Source: Polydactylus sextarius
Taxonomy: Eukaryota > Chordata > Actinopteri > Polynemidae
Length of the DNA stretch: 64,000 nucleotides
Reading direction: 5' to 3'
NCBI GenBank assembly: GCA_016801845.1
Contig: CM028907.1
Span: 25,355,950-25,419,949, forward strand
A program made the position numbers and the translations under genes. The notes beneath the pieces were generated by a model. It did no database searches. It saw nothing but the letters and a program-made list of their open reading frames with translations, and had not been told where the DNA came from. This document shows, one piece after another, positions 47,393 to 61,034 of the stretch (position 1 is its first letter; each line of letters begins with the position of its first letter).

Positions 47393-48178
47393 TAGTGATG
47401 TGTCGTTCGCGACCGAGCCAACTCTAAGAGACAATTCTTTGTCACGCCGACTCCCGAAGAGCCGACTCCCGTCAGGGAGAGTTGGATCTTCAGCTGACAG
47501 CTGCTCCTGCTCAGCTCTGCTGAGAATGCAGGCAGGGTGGGACTTTATTTTGGTGGGCACAACATGCGTCCAGTCACATGCAAGAACATATTAGGATCAT
47601 ACCATTATGTGAAAGAAGGAATGGTGGGCAGACGCTCCAAAGACAGCAAGTGTAGTGGTATACACAGGTACACACAGAGGGACAGAGACGGGGAGACTGA
47701 TTTAAATACAAGGATTTCAGGAAAAAGCAAAATCTAGCGAAAAACGAAAGAGAAGCAGTATCTGGCTACATTTCAAAAACACTGGAGACTACAGTGCAGA
47801 ATTTGCACATTGAAATATCTAATATGATGTTGATTTTTATTTTTTGATTTGTTTATTTTATTTTTTATGATTTATTTGATTTGTTTGCTGTGGTTCTGTT
47901 TTCAGGTTTTTTATTTGACTAAAATGTTAAACAATAGTAACTGTGTATGTGTGACTACTGTGTGACTAAAAAGAATAAAAAAAGGCTTTTATGAAAACAC
48001 TGAATGAAAAATTGCTTACCAACACAAATACCATCCACAATTGCTAAATTAGGCTAAAATAGAAGGTTCGGAGTGATACTAAATGAAGAGCCGTTTGAGA
48101 GACGTAAATGACGACTCTGCAAATGGAGCCAAGCAAAAAGAGCTGAATCTTTGAAAAGAGCCGGACTTCCCATCACTA
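47393..48178 (+). mobile_element. Non-autonomous hAT transposon with 8-bp target duplication
   Basis: The ends are inverted: 'tagtgatgtgtcgttcgcg' on the left, and on the right the complement of 'ggacttcccatcacta' gives 'tagtgatgggaagtcc'. Subterminal 'gagcc' motifs recur near both ends. Flanking the ends are 'gtttacaa' (47385-47392) and 'gtttacag' (48179-48186), an 8-bp duplication with one difference, as hAT transposases produce. At 786 bp it is far too short for a full transposase; it retains only a relic of one (47736-47813). Confidence 0.85.
47736..47813 (+). pseudogene. BED zinc-finger relic of a hAT transposase
   Basis: The 25 codons before a stop at 47811 include KRKRSSIWLHFKNTGDYSAE. 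This matches the start of the BED zinc finger (K..S.IW.HF......A.C..C). The first zinc-binding cysteine is replaced by Phe and the frame ends before the second. Its position inside a hAT element, in the same orientation, fits a 5' remnant of the ancestral transposase. Confidence 0.6.
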
Positions 48179-48189
48179 GTTTACAGCAA

Positions 48190-50710
48190 TACAGTAGCTC
48201 CAAGCTGTGAATCTTTGCAAATGTGAAGTGGGATGTCTGAAAGATGACATCTGTGCTCAGATAGTTTGAACTGGAACGGCTGTAGCCTTGTACATCTCAC
48301 CTCCCTGACAACCATCCCCACCAGCCCCCCACCCCAGTCCCACTATGTTTACACCATGGTGTCAACATCTGTGTACATTTCACCCAAACAAAAACCCACA
48401 TCGAGTGCTCCACAGGGCCTGAGATGAAGGCAAAGGTCTGCTGTAAAGCTGAAAGGGGGGAGCAGGACCCTCTTAACCTCAATGCACACTGCTTGAGTAC
48501 ACACACTTTGATCACGTCTACAGTGGGAAGGAACAACACACACACATTTACACAAGTGACATTTAGAGCAGTCATATGGATGGAACACACACACACACTT
48601 GCGCAATCATGCACACACTGAGTGGTAAACAATGAAACCACAAGTGCATGAGTGTTTGTATTTTCTGTGCCATAGTTACTAAAGAGGCCATAGTAGATTG
48701 GTAGTCACACCACAGTCTAAACAGTATGGTCATGGAAGGCAGAGGAGGATGCAGAGGCTCAGTCATTATGTCTTGGAATCATTTCACATTGTCTGCAAAG
48801 ACACTTTTACCCTTTGAAAAAGGATGCTATATACTTTATTTTAAATCTGATAACATGCAGTAAATACACTCAAGACCTGGTTAAATTTAAATGAAATAAC
48901 TGTGAGAAAAGTTGAAAAGAATTAGGATAAAACTGGGATATGCTTAGATGCTTTTGGCCATTTTATCTATTTTATGTCAGTGGAAAAAAGTGGCTATACC
49001 ATCAGATTTGAGTCTATATCTACTGAAGTAAGCTGGTGTAGCTCATATTGTTCTGATACATCAACTGGTTTATCAGGAGATGAGAATGAATCCAGCATGA
49101 AGCCTTTTTATTTGATTCATTCCAGCTGTATAATATGTACAAAACTGGTGTACCAATGAAAACACAGGATTTTGAAATCATTTTGAGAAACCCATGTTTA
49201 ATAGTTAAAAACAAGTCTGGAGCAACAGATTTAGTATACTTTTAGTATACCTGTCCATATTTGTAGTAAAAGTATACTATTATGTATAACATTATGCAGA
49301 GAACAGGTTTTGATACCAGATACTTCTAGGCAGCTATGACATCTTGACCAGCATTGTATCCTGTGCAGTCTGTTGATATCCTGTGATCCTGTGAGTGAAT
49401 TTCAGATTAGTGTGTTTCAGTGAAACTCATCAATTAATGATGAAACTGGAAATCTGTGGTGCCTTTGGAAGCAGCTAATGTGTGTTTTCTTTACCCTTTA
49501 AAACTCTAATCGTGATGCACAACTTATTGAGAACATGGCGAGTCAGAGGTAAAAGGTTATTTTGGGGGTCACGGGGTTGTTTTGAGGCCATGCACATTCA
49601 GAGTGATTCCCACGCCAAGAGGATGTTGTTTTATTCTAAATGTCCCAAAATGTAACTTAGGTTGAGGAAAATAACTCAGCCTTTTTCCAACCTAAAGAGT
49701 GGTGCAGTGAGAGGCTATAGATAAACTTACATAGAAAGAGAGGCTATAAAATATAAAGTCAAATCCAAGAATCAAAGCAGTGAAAAATGAGGACATTTAA
49801 AAAGTTTGAGATATCTTCATAAGACAATTGTCACGGTACTAGAATTGGATGATGGATACTTCCTAAAATGGTGTTGACAAGTTAAATTGGTGTTTCTGTC
49901 AGCAACTTAAACATTTATACATGCCTGAAGCACTAATGACAGAGTTGAGATACCAAAATGAGAAAGTAAGTGAACTGTATCTTTACAGGGCATTCTGACA
50001 CCTTTGGGTTAAGTAATCTATTCAGGACAACACAAAGCGACTATTTCCATTCCATCTAATTATAGACCCTTCATGTCTTTCTGTGCTTGCATTTTCCTTT
50101 AATTAAAGACAAAGCAGGGACAAATTACGGAAGATTCCCATCCGTTCTGAACACAAAACCACAGAGCTTTGGTTAGGTTGGCACATTTCTTCATACTGAG
50201 TCCAGTAATTATCACAAAAATGGAGGGAAGCCCATAGCAAAACGATGGTGGTACAAAAATAGATAAAATCGACTTTCTTTTCTTGCAAAACATGAGAATG
50301 AGTGTTTTTTTTTTTTTTCGTCCTTTCTTTCGAGGACTGGTGTTGTTTGTGAAAACTTCCAGGCCTCATATTGAGATCAAAACTCAAGACTTGACCAAGC
50401 ACACATCTACAGTGTCTGTTTGGGTTGTTCATAAAGTTTTGTTTAGACCAGACCTAAAAGAAAACATTGCTAAAAGTTCAAAAGCTTTCAGGGAAAAATA
50501 AAGACAGCTCTTATTGGTGTAATCTTTGGGATTCACATAAGGGTCACAGGTCATTCAATAGAAATGAACAATGAATTGAAAACCTCACAAAACACATTTA
50601 AATGCATTGTCCCAAGAGTAAATGTCTTTTAATTTAGCTGAAACATTTACCTAGAATCAAAGACAAACTGATTAGGGTTTAAGTCACAAAGCAATTTGGT
50701 GCACCACAGT
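48190..50710. other. No recognised gene
   Basis: No coding or repeat family recognised. Short CA runs occur near 48535-48600, and a 13-T run near 50306-50319. Confidence 0.4.
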
Positions 50711-50713
50711 GTC

Positions 50714-51060
50714 TGGTAAATGGTAAATGGACTACACTTATATAGTGCTTTTCTATTCTGTTGGCCACTCAAATCACTTTAAACTATGGTTTTTGCCATT
50801 CACCCTTTCACACCCATTCACTCAATATGCCTAAATATTGTGCACATTGTCTTGTTTTGCTAACCATTCACATGCACTCACACACTGATGGAACAGCAAT
50901 TGAGGGCAACTTGGGGTTCAGTATCTTGCCCAAGGACACTTCGACATGTGGACTGGAGGAAACAGGAATCGAACCACTGACCTTCCAATTACTGTATGAC
51001 CCACTCTGCAGCTCACAGGGCCCAGAGCAGCTTCATCATTGGGAAAGATGCAGAGAAGTG
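50714..51060. repeat. Common fish dispersed repeat ('taaatggact' type)
   Basis: 'ggtaaatggtaaatggacta' leads to 'tatatagtgcttttctattc', 'cactcaaatcactttaaact', 'cattcaccctttcacaccca', 'cttgcccaaggacacttcg' and 'ggaatcgaaccactgacctt'. This order of blocks is that of a very abundant fish repeat. The 'atcgaaccactgacc' block near its end resembles a reversed tRNA B box, so a SINE origin is possible. Confidence 0.7.
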
Positions 51061-51129
51061 GCCAGGTTGTCTACATATGCAATCCATGATGTCAAGACAC
51101 TGGGTTATCTCTAAATTCTGTTCTCAAAA

Positions 51130-52445
51130 TGTGGAATACGTAGTTTTTTCTGGTGGCTTAAGCACATATTTTGTAAGTACTGGCCATTTTTGCAAAACTC
51201 TACACACAAATAAAAAAAATTCTTACACCAAATCAGAAAAACATTGTGGGTCTTTTGCAAAAGCTCATAAATCTTGCTTAACTCTTCAAACCTTTGTAAA
51301 AATGTTATTTTTGTACCAAACTGTTCACACAAACCATCATATTAATAAGCACAGGATGCGCCAACTACACACTGATGGTATGAATGAAAAACACATCTGC
51401 TGTGCACAAGGTATGTCAGTTTGAGGTCATACTTTTGTCATAAATAGTCCTGTAAACACACAGGGATCCAAATTTCAAGTATGGATGTTTATTTACACAC
51501 ATCAAATCAAATGCAAAGTGTTTTTCAAGTCAAAACACAAGGAAACATACAGTAATTTCACTGAAGGAAAAAAAAATCTGTCTACATCTTGTCGTCTTGT
51601 ACTCTGACGTTGAGTACAGTGAGGAATGGGTGATCTGTAAACCAGTTGGAACCAAAGCAGCCATATGAAAACTAACCCTGTCCCATATGATGACGTACCT
51701 GGTCTGCTCTGGTCTCTGAACATTAGTGACTATGTAATGTAGGTTGTTCAGGAATGTAATAATGTGTGCTGTGTTATATGGGCCCAGGGTTGCATGATGG
51801 TGAACAACACTATTTTGACTTACAGCATCTCTGTATAGATCTCTTGTTCTGCAGTGAATATTCTTCCTCTGCTCCCAGATCCTGGACGTCTAGCAATTCT
51901 GTCAAGTTATAATTTCAGTAGTTTTACATGTATAGTATTGTTGTGTTTCTCATTAAAGTATTGCAGTACTACAAAACTTAGTATGAAGTGACTGTACAAA
52001 GCGATTCTCATTTCGTTAGGTTAGACTGAACCTGTTGGCCAGCTTCCCTCAGGGTCATTCCATGACTACATGGTCCACTACTGTAGCTCTGATGTCATCA
52101 GTAATTCTGTTACTTATTCTTGTCACTCCTCCTACCTCCATTGTACTCCGCATCGAAAGCTTACCTGTGGCTTATAGTGTTCAGGCTGATTGCAAAGCAA
52201 ACACTCTTTATATGTGACAGTGTGGCCAGACAGTTGATAAAATAGTGTAAATAATAGCCCCAGCGTGTTGATCATTTGGAAATTGAGTATAAAGCAGTGA
52301 GTTGTGTTTACAGTTCTGTAAAAAGAGTGGTGTGCTGTGGATTGTATTTACACTTTTGGCAAAGTGTGTATTAGAAAACTGCAAACTGAGTGCAAAGCAG
52401 TGTTTGTGCAAAGTTTTGCAAATTCAGTGAGTGATTTTGCTATAA
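51130..52445 (-). mobile_element. IS630/Tc1-mariner-type transposon, inactivated
   Basis: Subterminal inverted motifs match exactly over 11 bp: 'tttgcaaaact' at 51189-51199 and its complement at 52412-52422. Further related 'caaaactct' and 'tttgcaaa' motifs occur on both sides. The element encloses a decayed transposase on the minus strand. Exact termini and TA target sites could not be fixed, so both coordinates are approximate. Confidence 0.65.
51590..52170 (-). pseudogene. IS630-like transposase remnant
   Basis: Reading right to left, RITDDIRATVVDHVV (52062-52105), then MTLREAGQQVQSNLT after a frame shift, gives the N-terminal helix-turn-helix. After a non-matching gap comes RRPGSGSRGRIFTAEQE (about 51845-51895), the linker. 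Then, beyond a deletion, come SVVHHHATLGPYNTAHIITFLNNL and RYVIIWDRVSFHMAALV (51655-51700), where the Asp of IIWD is the second catalytic acid of the DDE fold. The third catalytic residue is not seen before the frame decays. Intact relatives in fish genomes are single-ORF transposases of about 350 residues. Confidence 0.7.
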
Positions 52446-55018
52446 TTGCTATGTATTATTAGTCTTAAAAAGGGTGCTAAATGAACCACTTTTAGTGTTT
52501 AAGCATTCAGAAAAAAAAAAAAACTGTAATTGTGAAATACCCTTTTATTTGCTGTAAAGTTTACTTATCCCCTCTAGTGCCAATGTAAAGGATGTTCTTT
52601 ATTACTAATTCTATTGTGTACTGATTTCACAGTTCTTTGTCCTGGGATATTTTTAGGGAAAACATACTTTCATTTCTCATGAAAGAAAGTGTGTAATAAA
52701 TGACAAGTAAAAGGAAATCTTCAGATGTTGAAATCTTGAAGTGACACAGAGTTCTCAAACCAAGCAGAAATGGAAATGTTATTTTCTTGCTTGTCCTGCC
52801 AAAGTTCCACACAGTGAAACTCTCCCATGGTTCGTCTTTGTTTCGGTTCACTGCTGTCATCAAATGTAACAACATTCAAATGAGTAAAAAAAAAAAACCC
52901 TTAAAAGTGGACCATTTCTTTTCAATTTACTGCTCAATCAAAGACAATTAAAGAAACACCGGCATCCGTTTTATCAAGCAAATACCAACTATGACCCCTC
53001 TCTCTCTGTGCACCTCTTTCCCTGCTGTTGGCTTCATCTTTGCGAATGATATTCATATAACAATATTATATTTTCTGTCTCCAATCCTGGAGTCTTTACA
53101 GCTTCAGTCTGATTTTCTTCTCTTGGCCTCCGAAACATATTTTGTCTATTTTCTTTGTCCCCCTTTCCAAATTACTTTACAAAAGCAGTTTTGCTTCTTG
53201 CCAGATTTTCATTATAAAGAATCTGATCTTAACTGACTGCCCTGGTTAAATAAATTTTCAATTAATTGCTAAAATAATAATAATAATAATAGTAGTAGTC
53301 AATGGAGATTGGACCAGACCACACCTGTGGCATGGGAACAATCAGACAGGGTAGGGTTGCGTTCCTGATCCAACAGAACAGTTCTGGCACATTGCAGAGA
53401 TGATAAATCAAACAGACCCCACCCGCCTGGTCGGCTGCAACGCTGCCTGCCAAACACATTTGCTCAGATCGGGAAATCTGTGATTACAACATCCATCTGC
53501 TAGAATGAAGATATTTTTAATATTGCCAAAGCAATAAACAAGGTCATGTTGTATTCTTGCTGAGGCATATTGACAGTTTACAGAGTTTCACAGCACATAA
53601 ATAGCAGTTAAAAATGCATTACACTGTGGCTGTAGGGGAATCCTCAGTTTTAAACAGCTGGAGAGTGAGTATGTAATATTTGTGAAAATCAGTGGCTGAA
53701 AATGATTATACACAACAACAAGACTATGAATTCATGACAAATTAACAATATTTAAACAACTGACAAAATAATTCTACTTTAAAAAGAAGAGGTCGATAAT
53801 GTGTGAGTTAGACAAGAAGCCGGTATCTAAACTAATCTAGCTGGAACACTGTCGGCTGAAAGGCATGATCAGAGAGACAGTGTAGAGAGACAGGAAACAG
53901 GAGGAGAGTGGGGCGAACACATGCAAGAAAACTATCCAGGTGCCCTGGAAACTTTTATTAATCTCCACATCAGGATTCAGTTTTTATCATAACCATGGAT
54001 TATTGCTCAAGTAAGGCTTCAGATGCTACATTTTCAGTCTATGTATTTATAGAAAACACCAAGCACAAACACCAAACTAAATACCACAGCCCCATTTTCA
54101 AACAGCAGTCAGATGTACCATAAGTGACTGCAGTTAGTAGTAATACTTCATGCTGTGCTTGTTGCTGACCATGCTGCTAAAAGATTTATAACGAGGGGAG
54201 GGGAAGTGTTTTTGCCATGAGGCAGACAAAAACCACCACGAGAGGAGACTGGCTGATCAGGGAGTGAATGGGTGGGAGAGGCATGAGGGTACAAGTTCCC
54301 TTAACTGAATGATTTGTGGACACAGTGTCCAAGCGCAGGGACTGACACTACTAATAATAGTTTATTGATTTTTTTAAATTGGTGATGCAATATTATAAGG
54401 TAGTGTGTGAAACTTGAAAATCCTATAAAAATCTTATATAAAATCTGTATGTAATGAACATACTGTACACCCACACACAGAGACACACACACACACAGCT
54501 GCCTCAGTCTAGTTCCAAATCGTTTTAGCACATTTTGTTTTTGGCAAAAATGTGTGTCTGCGTAAAGAACCACTGGATTCATATAATAATTATCTGACCG
54601 CAGGAACCTGTGATTTCACCCTGATATCCTCCCTTCACAGCCGGACTGTAAATCAACCCAGGAAACCTCAAACTATATGTTTTTTCATGCAGGCAAATTG
54701 GGAGCTGGGTTAAAAGCAAACAGGGGCTATACTCAAGTCAGCGTTACAAATCTGGGGGAAAAGTCTGAAAAACAAAACCAGGCATGAAGTCATCCATTTG
54801 TGTGCTATATGTCACTGTATTGCTGTACTGTTGGGTGAGAGTGGGAGAACTAGGGCCAAGCCAACAAGCTCTGGGTTGATATGTAAAGACCATATGGAAA
54901 ACATTTGGCAATCTGGTAATCTGAAACTAAATCTGAGGTCAACCTTTTAATAGTTGGTGAGGCAAGGAACATCTCCTTGACCCCTTGAGATGGACATAAA
55001 TATACATGTGTGCTTTCT

Positions 55019-55019
55019 T

Positions 55020-55074
<55 letters not shown>
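55019..55074. repeat. (CT)n(CA)n compound microsatellite
   Basis: Thirteen CT units pass directly into about 15 CA units. Confidence 0.95.
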
Positions 55075-55077
<3 letters not shown>

Positions 55078-55237
55078 CCACACACACATTGCTGTCAGCC
55101 CACATGCATGTGGCAGTGATCTGGAAGCCTAATTAGCAGAAGATGGGGGTGGAAGGAAGGGGAGAGTGAAATTGGACGATAGGTTCCTCTGATTGAGGGG
55201 AAATGGGAAACAGGCAACAACCAATGTTACCCTTTAG

Positions 55238-55239
<2 letters not shown>

Positions 55240-55283
<44 letters not shown>
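55240..55283. repeat. (CA)n microsatellite
   Basis: About 22 uninterrupted CA units. Confidence 0.95.
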
Positions 55284-55289
<6 letters not shown>

Positions 55290-58200
55290 ATATGGTTATT
55301 GGATTGGTAATGAAATATCTCTGACTTGGCCCACTGCTTGGTGCAGTTATATCCCCTGTGATTATGGCTTCCACTCCCTGGATGCCAGTACCCGTTGGTC
55401 TGAAAAAATGTGAGTTTGGACGTTGTGATTACCAAATGAATCACTGACTAATCTGATTTGGATTACTCACTCTTGCCTCTCTCTCACTTTTTGTGTGGGC
55501 TCGAAGTGCTCAGACTGTAGTACACCAGATGTTAAAGTTTTTATTTAATTCAGGTGCTGACACCCTTATCCAGATAATTGCAACAAATTAGAAAGATAGA
55601 GGTCAAAGCTCAGTATAAGTCTCTGTCGTAGGAGATGTTAGAAGTGCACAAAAAGGCCTTGTGGATCGATCAATGAATGGGATGAGATTTGAGGCTCCTT
55701 TCTGCTTAAATTCCCTGAAGTGCTGCAGTGACACCCGCCAGCACTAAGTTTGTAGCCCTGCAGTCATCTGTGAATTTTGAAGGTGATCAGAGAATGTCTT
55801 CAAATGTAAAACTATAATTCAAATGATAATAACGAAAGTTTGCTATCTTGAGAAAGCATAAGCAGGCTACCAAGTGGTTGGTGGCTGTAATGCCAATACT
55901 AATGCTAATGAAAAATTCCCATGCTGCACATTGGGAGCAATACAAGGTCACTGCAGCTGAAGAGAGGAGCAACTGTAGTGACTGAAGCAGCTTGGCTGGA
56001 AGCGCCTGATGTTCCAGATAAAAGAGAAACGTTCAGGAAGTGATTGACGAGGACAAACGTGGTTTACCAGAGGTGTGGGTTCTCCTTAGCCAGTTGCTGC
56101 ACTGGATTGTTGCTATCAGAAAAAAAAAAAAAAACCTGAACTTCCAGGTTTGGAAAATTGGAAAGGGCCCTCCAACATGCACTCAGTACAAACAATCTGC
56201 TATTATCTTTTTACTAAAAAAAAAGCTTCCAGATTTAAATAAAATGACATGACATGACTCCGGACAGTCGAGTATTTTCTCTTCACTGTCAATAAAGGCA
56301 AAAAATGCCTTTAAAATAAAATTGCACTAACTAATTTGTGTTTTGCACATACAGATAAACATTCCTGTGACCAGCTTTTCATTTTTCTGGTTTGTGGGAA
56401 ATTCACTTGCCATCCAGGTTTTATCCCTCTCGTCCTCCTCCCACCGGGTGGACGAAGAGCCATAAAGTCACATCTATAACCTCAAGTGTCCTTGAGCCCA
56501 AGCGAACCCACGGGTAACAAAGCCCTGGCTTAGTGCTCTCCACATAAAACAAACCCCGTTTTCCCAGTGGACGGGCCAGCCACAGCAGAGAATAATCCTG
56601 GTAAACCAGGCTTAAGATGGGTTGCTTCCAGGCATGGAGGCCACTAAATCTCACACACTGTCACCAGCTGGGAGACCTCCATACATTCATGCCCTATAAT
56701 GCATGCAGGGCTTCCCATCACACAAAAAAACTGCCATTCAATGAATGGCTTTTTACACACACAGACAGCATTCTGTGTGTTAAAAAATATAATTATCCAT
56801 CAGCCTCCAATAGTAAAACAAGAGCACTGCACAACTCCAATTACCCTCCACACTCTACTTTTAACCTTTTTGTGTTACCCTGTGAGAATCTGTGGGGCTG
56901 TTTGTACTGTAATACTAAAGTAGAAAACTCCACTATTACTCCACATGATGCCTTCTTACTTTTCCCAGTTACTCACAGCAACCAGCTGTCAGTCACACAT
57001 GACTGACAAACAAGAAGCCTTTATCTGTTTGTATAGCCTGGGGTCTATATGGGTTTCTGCCTTTATGGCAACACAAGGTCAAATAATGCCTTTAAACTGG
57101 TCATTACGTTTTAGATTTAAATACCCTTTATTGACTTTGATAAAGTCCCTTTCTCTGAGACAGAATCTGTCACTTCATTATGTAGTGAAGGTCTTTGTCA
57201 TTTGTCTGGTCCCACTCAGCCTTTGACAAGCTGTGGATTTGAATTTGTCTTGTACCTCCTGGACCACCGAACTATTTTAATTCGGAGCCAACCTTTGACA
57301 CCTAATTGGGTTTGGAACAACTTTCAGCAGCGTGAAAAGGCCTTCGAGAATAAATGCATTTAATTAAATCAAGGAGAAAACATCAATCATTTGTTTTATC
57401 AACCACAAACGAAACAGTTAAATAATGTTCAGATTTATGGGATACGGGATAAAGGGGTAGAAAATGGATGGATGGGTGGAAATTAAAGCTAATACAGCAT
57501 TCATATTTAAAAAAGCAACATATATTACAGTGCTAATGTAATTAAAAACTAAATTATAAACATATGGGGTCCGTTTTCTTCCTGTTTAAATATTTAAACA
57601 ACAGTAATAATGAATTTAAACTTGAGATGCTCACAAGGCAAGCTTATATTAGCTTGCACTATCAGCCGGAAGATCTTAATAACTAACAGGCAGTGCAGTG
57701 TGTGTGTGTCAATCTATCACAGACGACCAAAACGTTCATGGTTGTGTGGATCGTTGCTGTCACACTGCAGGGACACACACGCTGGCTGTGTAGTCAGGCT
57801 CATAATCACTGCCCCACACTTCATATGCTCAGCTTATGAAGTTGGGAAGGGTGGGGGTGACTTAAATTAAGTTTTATTATCATTTAAAGCATTATGTCAC
57901 CCATAACCTGACCTGAGGCCTGACAGTGTAAGTCAACTCTGAAAGACAACAGGAAAAATGGCACTTGTTTTGATCTGGTCGAGGTCAAAATAAAATGCGT
58001 TTTATAGCCTATTGTTGTCCATGTTGTTGTGGCCTCGGAGTTAAGTTTTGTCCTGAAAGTGTAGCAGAATGTCACAATGTGTTCTACATAACAACAGGCT
58101 TCCAAATGTCTTTAGGAACAAACTGTTTCCCTTTTTTGCTGAGTTTTGTTGAAAGTTTCTTTTGGTATAATACTGTAGGGTCATGTAAGTGTATGTTGGC

Positions 58201-61024
58201 ATCTTTTGACATCAATTGGATACAAGTGTATCATCCAGAGGTTATGTATCCTTCCTTTTTTAAAAAACACCAAACTAAAAGAGGAGGAGGGAAATAAAAA
58301 GTGGAGAACCTCAGGTTTAGTATTTGACCCTCAAGGGATTTGGAAAGATGTGCATGAAATGGAAAATGGCAATCCATTCATCATCACAAGCTGTAATGAG
58401 TGAGCACCAGTGATTTACAATTAAGATGGCATCATAATGACTGAGAATGGTTGTGACTCTTTGTAATGTCCCACAATCTGAAATGTTTCACAAGAACTTT
58501 AAATCTAGCCACTTACATGATAGCATCGACTGTGGTTTTCGGTTTTATTTATCTCAGCGTCTGATCTCCCTTCCTGCCTCCTTCCTGACTGTAGGTCGGC
58601 CCATATGGGGTTTTCTATAGCTGATGTCGATGCTTAGAAGTCAGGGTCAACTGAATCATATATGTTGCTGCTCTTTTTTCAGACGCTAATTAAACATTTT
58701 CTGCTCTGTTTGCATGATAAAATGCCACATAACAACGGATGCACAAAATTCCTTAAAATAACAACAACATTTATTGAACACCGACTTGATCCATCTCTAG
58801 AATCGTCAGTTTGTGCACTGCGCCTATACTGCACTGTGAAGTCTTAAGTTAACCAATGAAGAAATAAATTAATAAAGCATTTCTTATATTTCTAATAAAT
58901 ATTATATTATTAACAAACCATAAACTTAAAAGCATAAATAATATAAATGAATTAATAGTAGCAGTGCAGCACACAGTAGCAACCAGCAACATTTGTTTGT
59001 TTTTGCAGTCTTTCACCCACAGGCGCAGCATGAGTTCCACCGCATGACTGTAAATCAGTGTACTACACTCAGATATTGGCCAATGCTGATAGATTAAAAA
59101 ATAGCAAACATCAGCCTGATATATTTGTCTACCTCTACTTCTGACAGTACTACTGAGAACACTTCTGTAAGAGGTGGAAGAGGAGGGGGTCAAGCTTTTA
59201 CTTAAGAATTTTGGCCAAAATATGGCCATAAACTGCTCCCACACGTTTACCTGTTGAGTATGTGTTGTTTATCTGCTGTTGAAAACTGATAAAGTTTTAG
59301 ACACTGATTGGAAAAAAATTCAACAGAGGGCAAAGTGAGAGTTTGGGCTCTTCCGAACTGAATTACTTATTACTTATTTAGAATTTAATAGTTATGTCCT
59401 GATTAACAGAGCATAGCAGTAATTGTTAAAAAAAAAAAGCAGTTGTAATTACACTAAAATGGTCTTGAGTATGATTAGTGTGATTTTCTCTGCCTGCAGC
59501 AGGTCGAGTATTGTCCAATAATTAACTTCCTGTAACCCCCAAAGCCACCGTGTATCATACATTGCTTGTATTAGTGTTTGGCTTCATGCATTACTATTCG
59601 CCTGATTAAATGAACCTTTTTTCTTAGTGTAAGTGCTTTAACATCTTGGTCATAATGCCTCAATGCTGAATTATTTTATTCAAGGTTGGAATGTGCAGCA
59701 TGTGCGTCATCTTAAGTTGCTTTTAACTCAGTCATCAAATTACACTCAGGTGCAGATGTTTGAAGAGTGGGGCAGACGTGTAGACAGGAAAAATTGGACA
59801 TGTGAGATTTGTGAGGTATGCTTATCATAAACACATTTTCAGTTTGTCATGTGACACATAAACATGCTCTTGAGTCAGGATTTCTATCTATTGCATCAAG
59901 TCTTTAACTTCCATTCTTAGAGATGTAGCTAACAGGGAATAACCTGCTTTAAAACTGTGTTTTATCTGGTTTAAATGGTGGATATAACAAATATTTTATT
60001 CCAGATGATTGTTCAGCAAGTTTCACGTGCTTCAGACATAATACATCAGCAGCAAAGGCTCCAAGTGCATCTGAAGAAATCTAGCACATCTATCCAGAGA
60101 CAGTTCCTGTAACCATCAGTAACCAACTGATATTTAACTAACATACATGACGTAGTGTATTTATACCCCAAGAACAGAAAATGTACCACAGCAAAGTATG
60201 AAAAGCACAGCTAGCGGCCTGTTCTGTATGTCAGTGTGACTTCATATTAAATCCAAACTCCCTTCGGGAGGCACCGCAATCTCTGTTTGTGAAGACTGAC
60301 CACTTTCAGTCTGAGTGCAAGTGGAAAAACCCCGGTCTGAAATGTTCCTGATGACCCTCACAAAAGCTTCTGTTCATACACGGCACACAGTGATTAAATG
60401 GGTGGCTGCGAACATCAAACAGTCAGAGTGCTGGAGCCTGAGCATGCGATTGTCAGAGAAGGTTGTTCAGTTCTTTGTGTGGCACAGAGAGAGGCATGGA
60501 TCACGAGAACACTGTCTCAACACTGCTCTCTGTTGCTGAGTTTCAGTATTACAGTAAAACAGACAAATTGAGACATAATCTTCAGTTCTCAGGCATTTAA
60601 TCAGATTGTTGCAGCCATGTACAGCAACAAACCATCATATGAACGTCTAAGTCTGGATGTGACAGTAATAAACACTGGAGTTCAGAGATCCTTTAATATC
60701 CCCTCAGATTTAACAGCACTAGAATGAAAGTTAACATGGGGATAAAGTATATCACATTATGTGAAGGGTCCTACAAAGCCCCATTATTTCCTGATGTAAT
60801 AATAATTTAGTACTAATCATAAAGAAAATGAAGACAATGCACAGTAAATATCCAATCACTTTTCTAGATTTTAAGGAAGTTCCAGTGTGATTTATGTAAT
60901 TTTTCCTTTTAAGCAACTTTCAAAGCAGCCGACATTTACACAATAGTTCCTTTCTAGGATATTATTACAACTGTGAGACCAATAAAGTTTTACAGATAAA
61001 ATAATACAACTGTAGTTTTTTTTT

Positions 61025-61034
61025 TTTATTTATT
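61025..61034 (-). terminator. Candidate dnaja3 polyadenylation signals
   Basis: On the minus strand two overlapping AATAAA hexamers lie about 640 nt beyond the dnaja3 stop codon. Another AATAAA is nearer, at 61463-61468, about 207 nt beyond the stop. Either could end the transcript; sequence alone cannot decide. Confidence 0.25.

Larger units (their letters stand above)
52450..61020. other. Long stretch with no recognised gene
   Basis: About 8.5 kb without a recognisable exon or transposon protein. Small repeat ends are visible. 'gactgccctggttaaataaa' at about 53235-53254 is followed by an (ATA)n run, a common fish retroposon tail. 'tcaataaaggcaaaaaatgc' at 56289-56308 and 'gaaaatggatggatggg' at about 57461-57478 are similar tails. 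A GC-richer patch at 56430-56640 contains no recognised exon. The region lies downstream of dnaja3. Confidence 0.4.
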
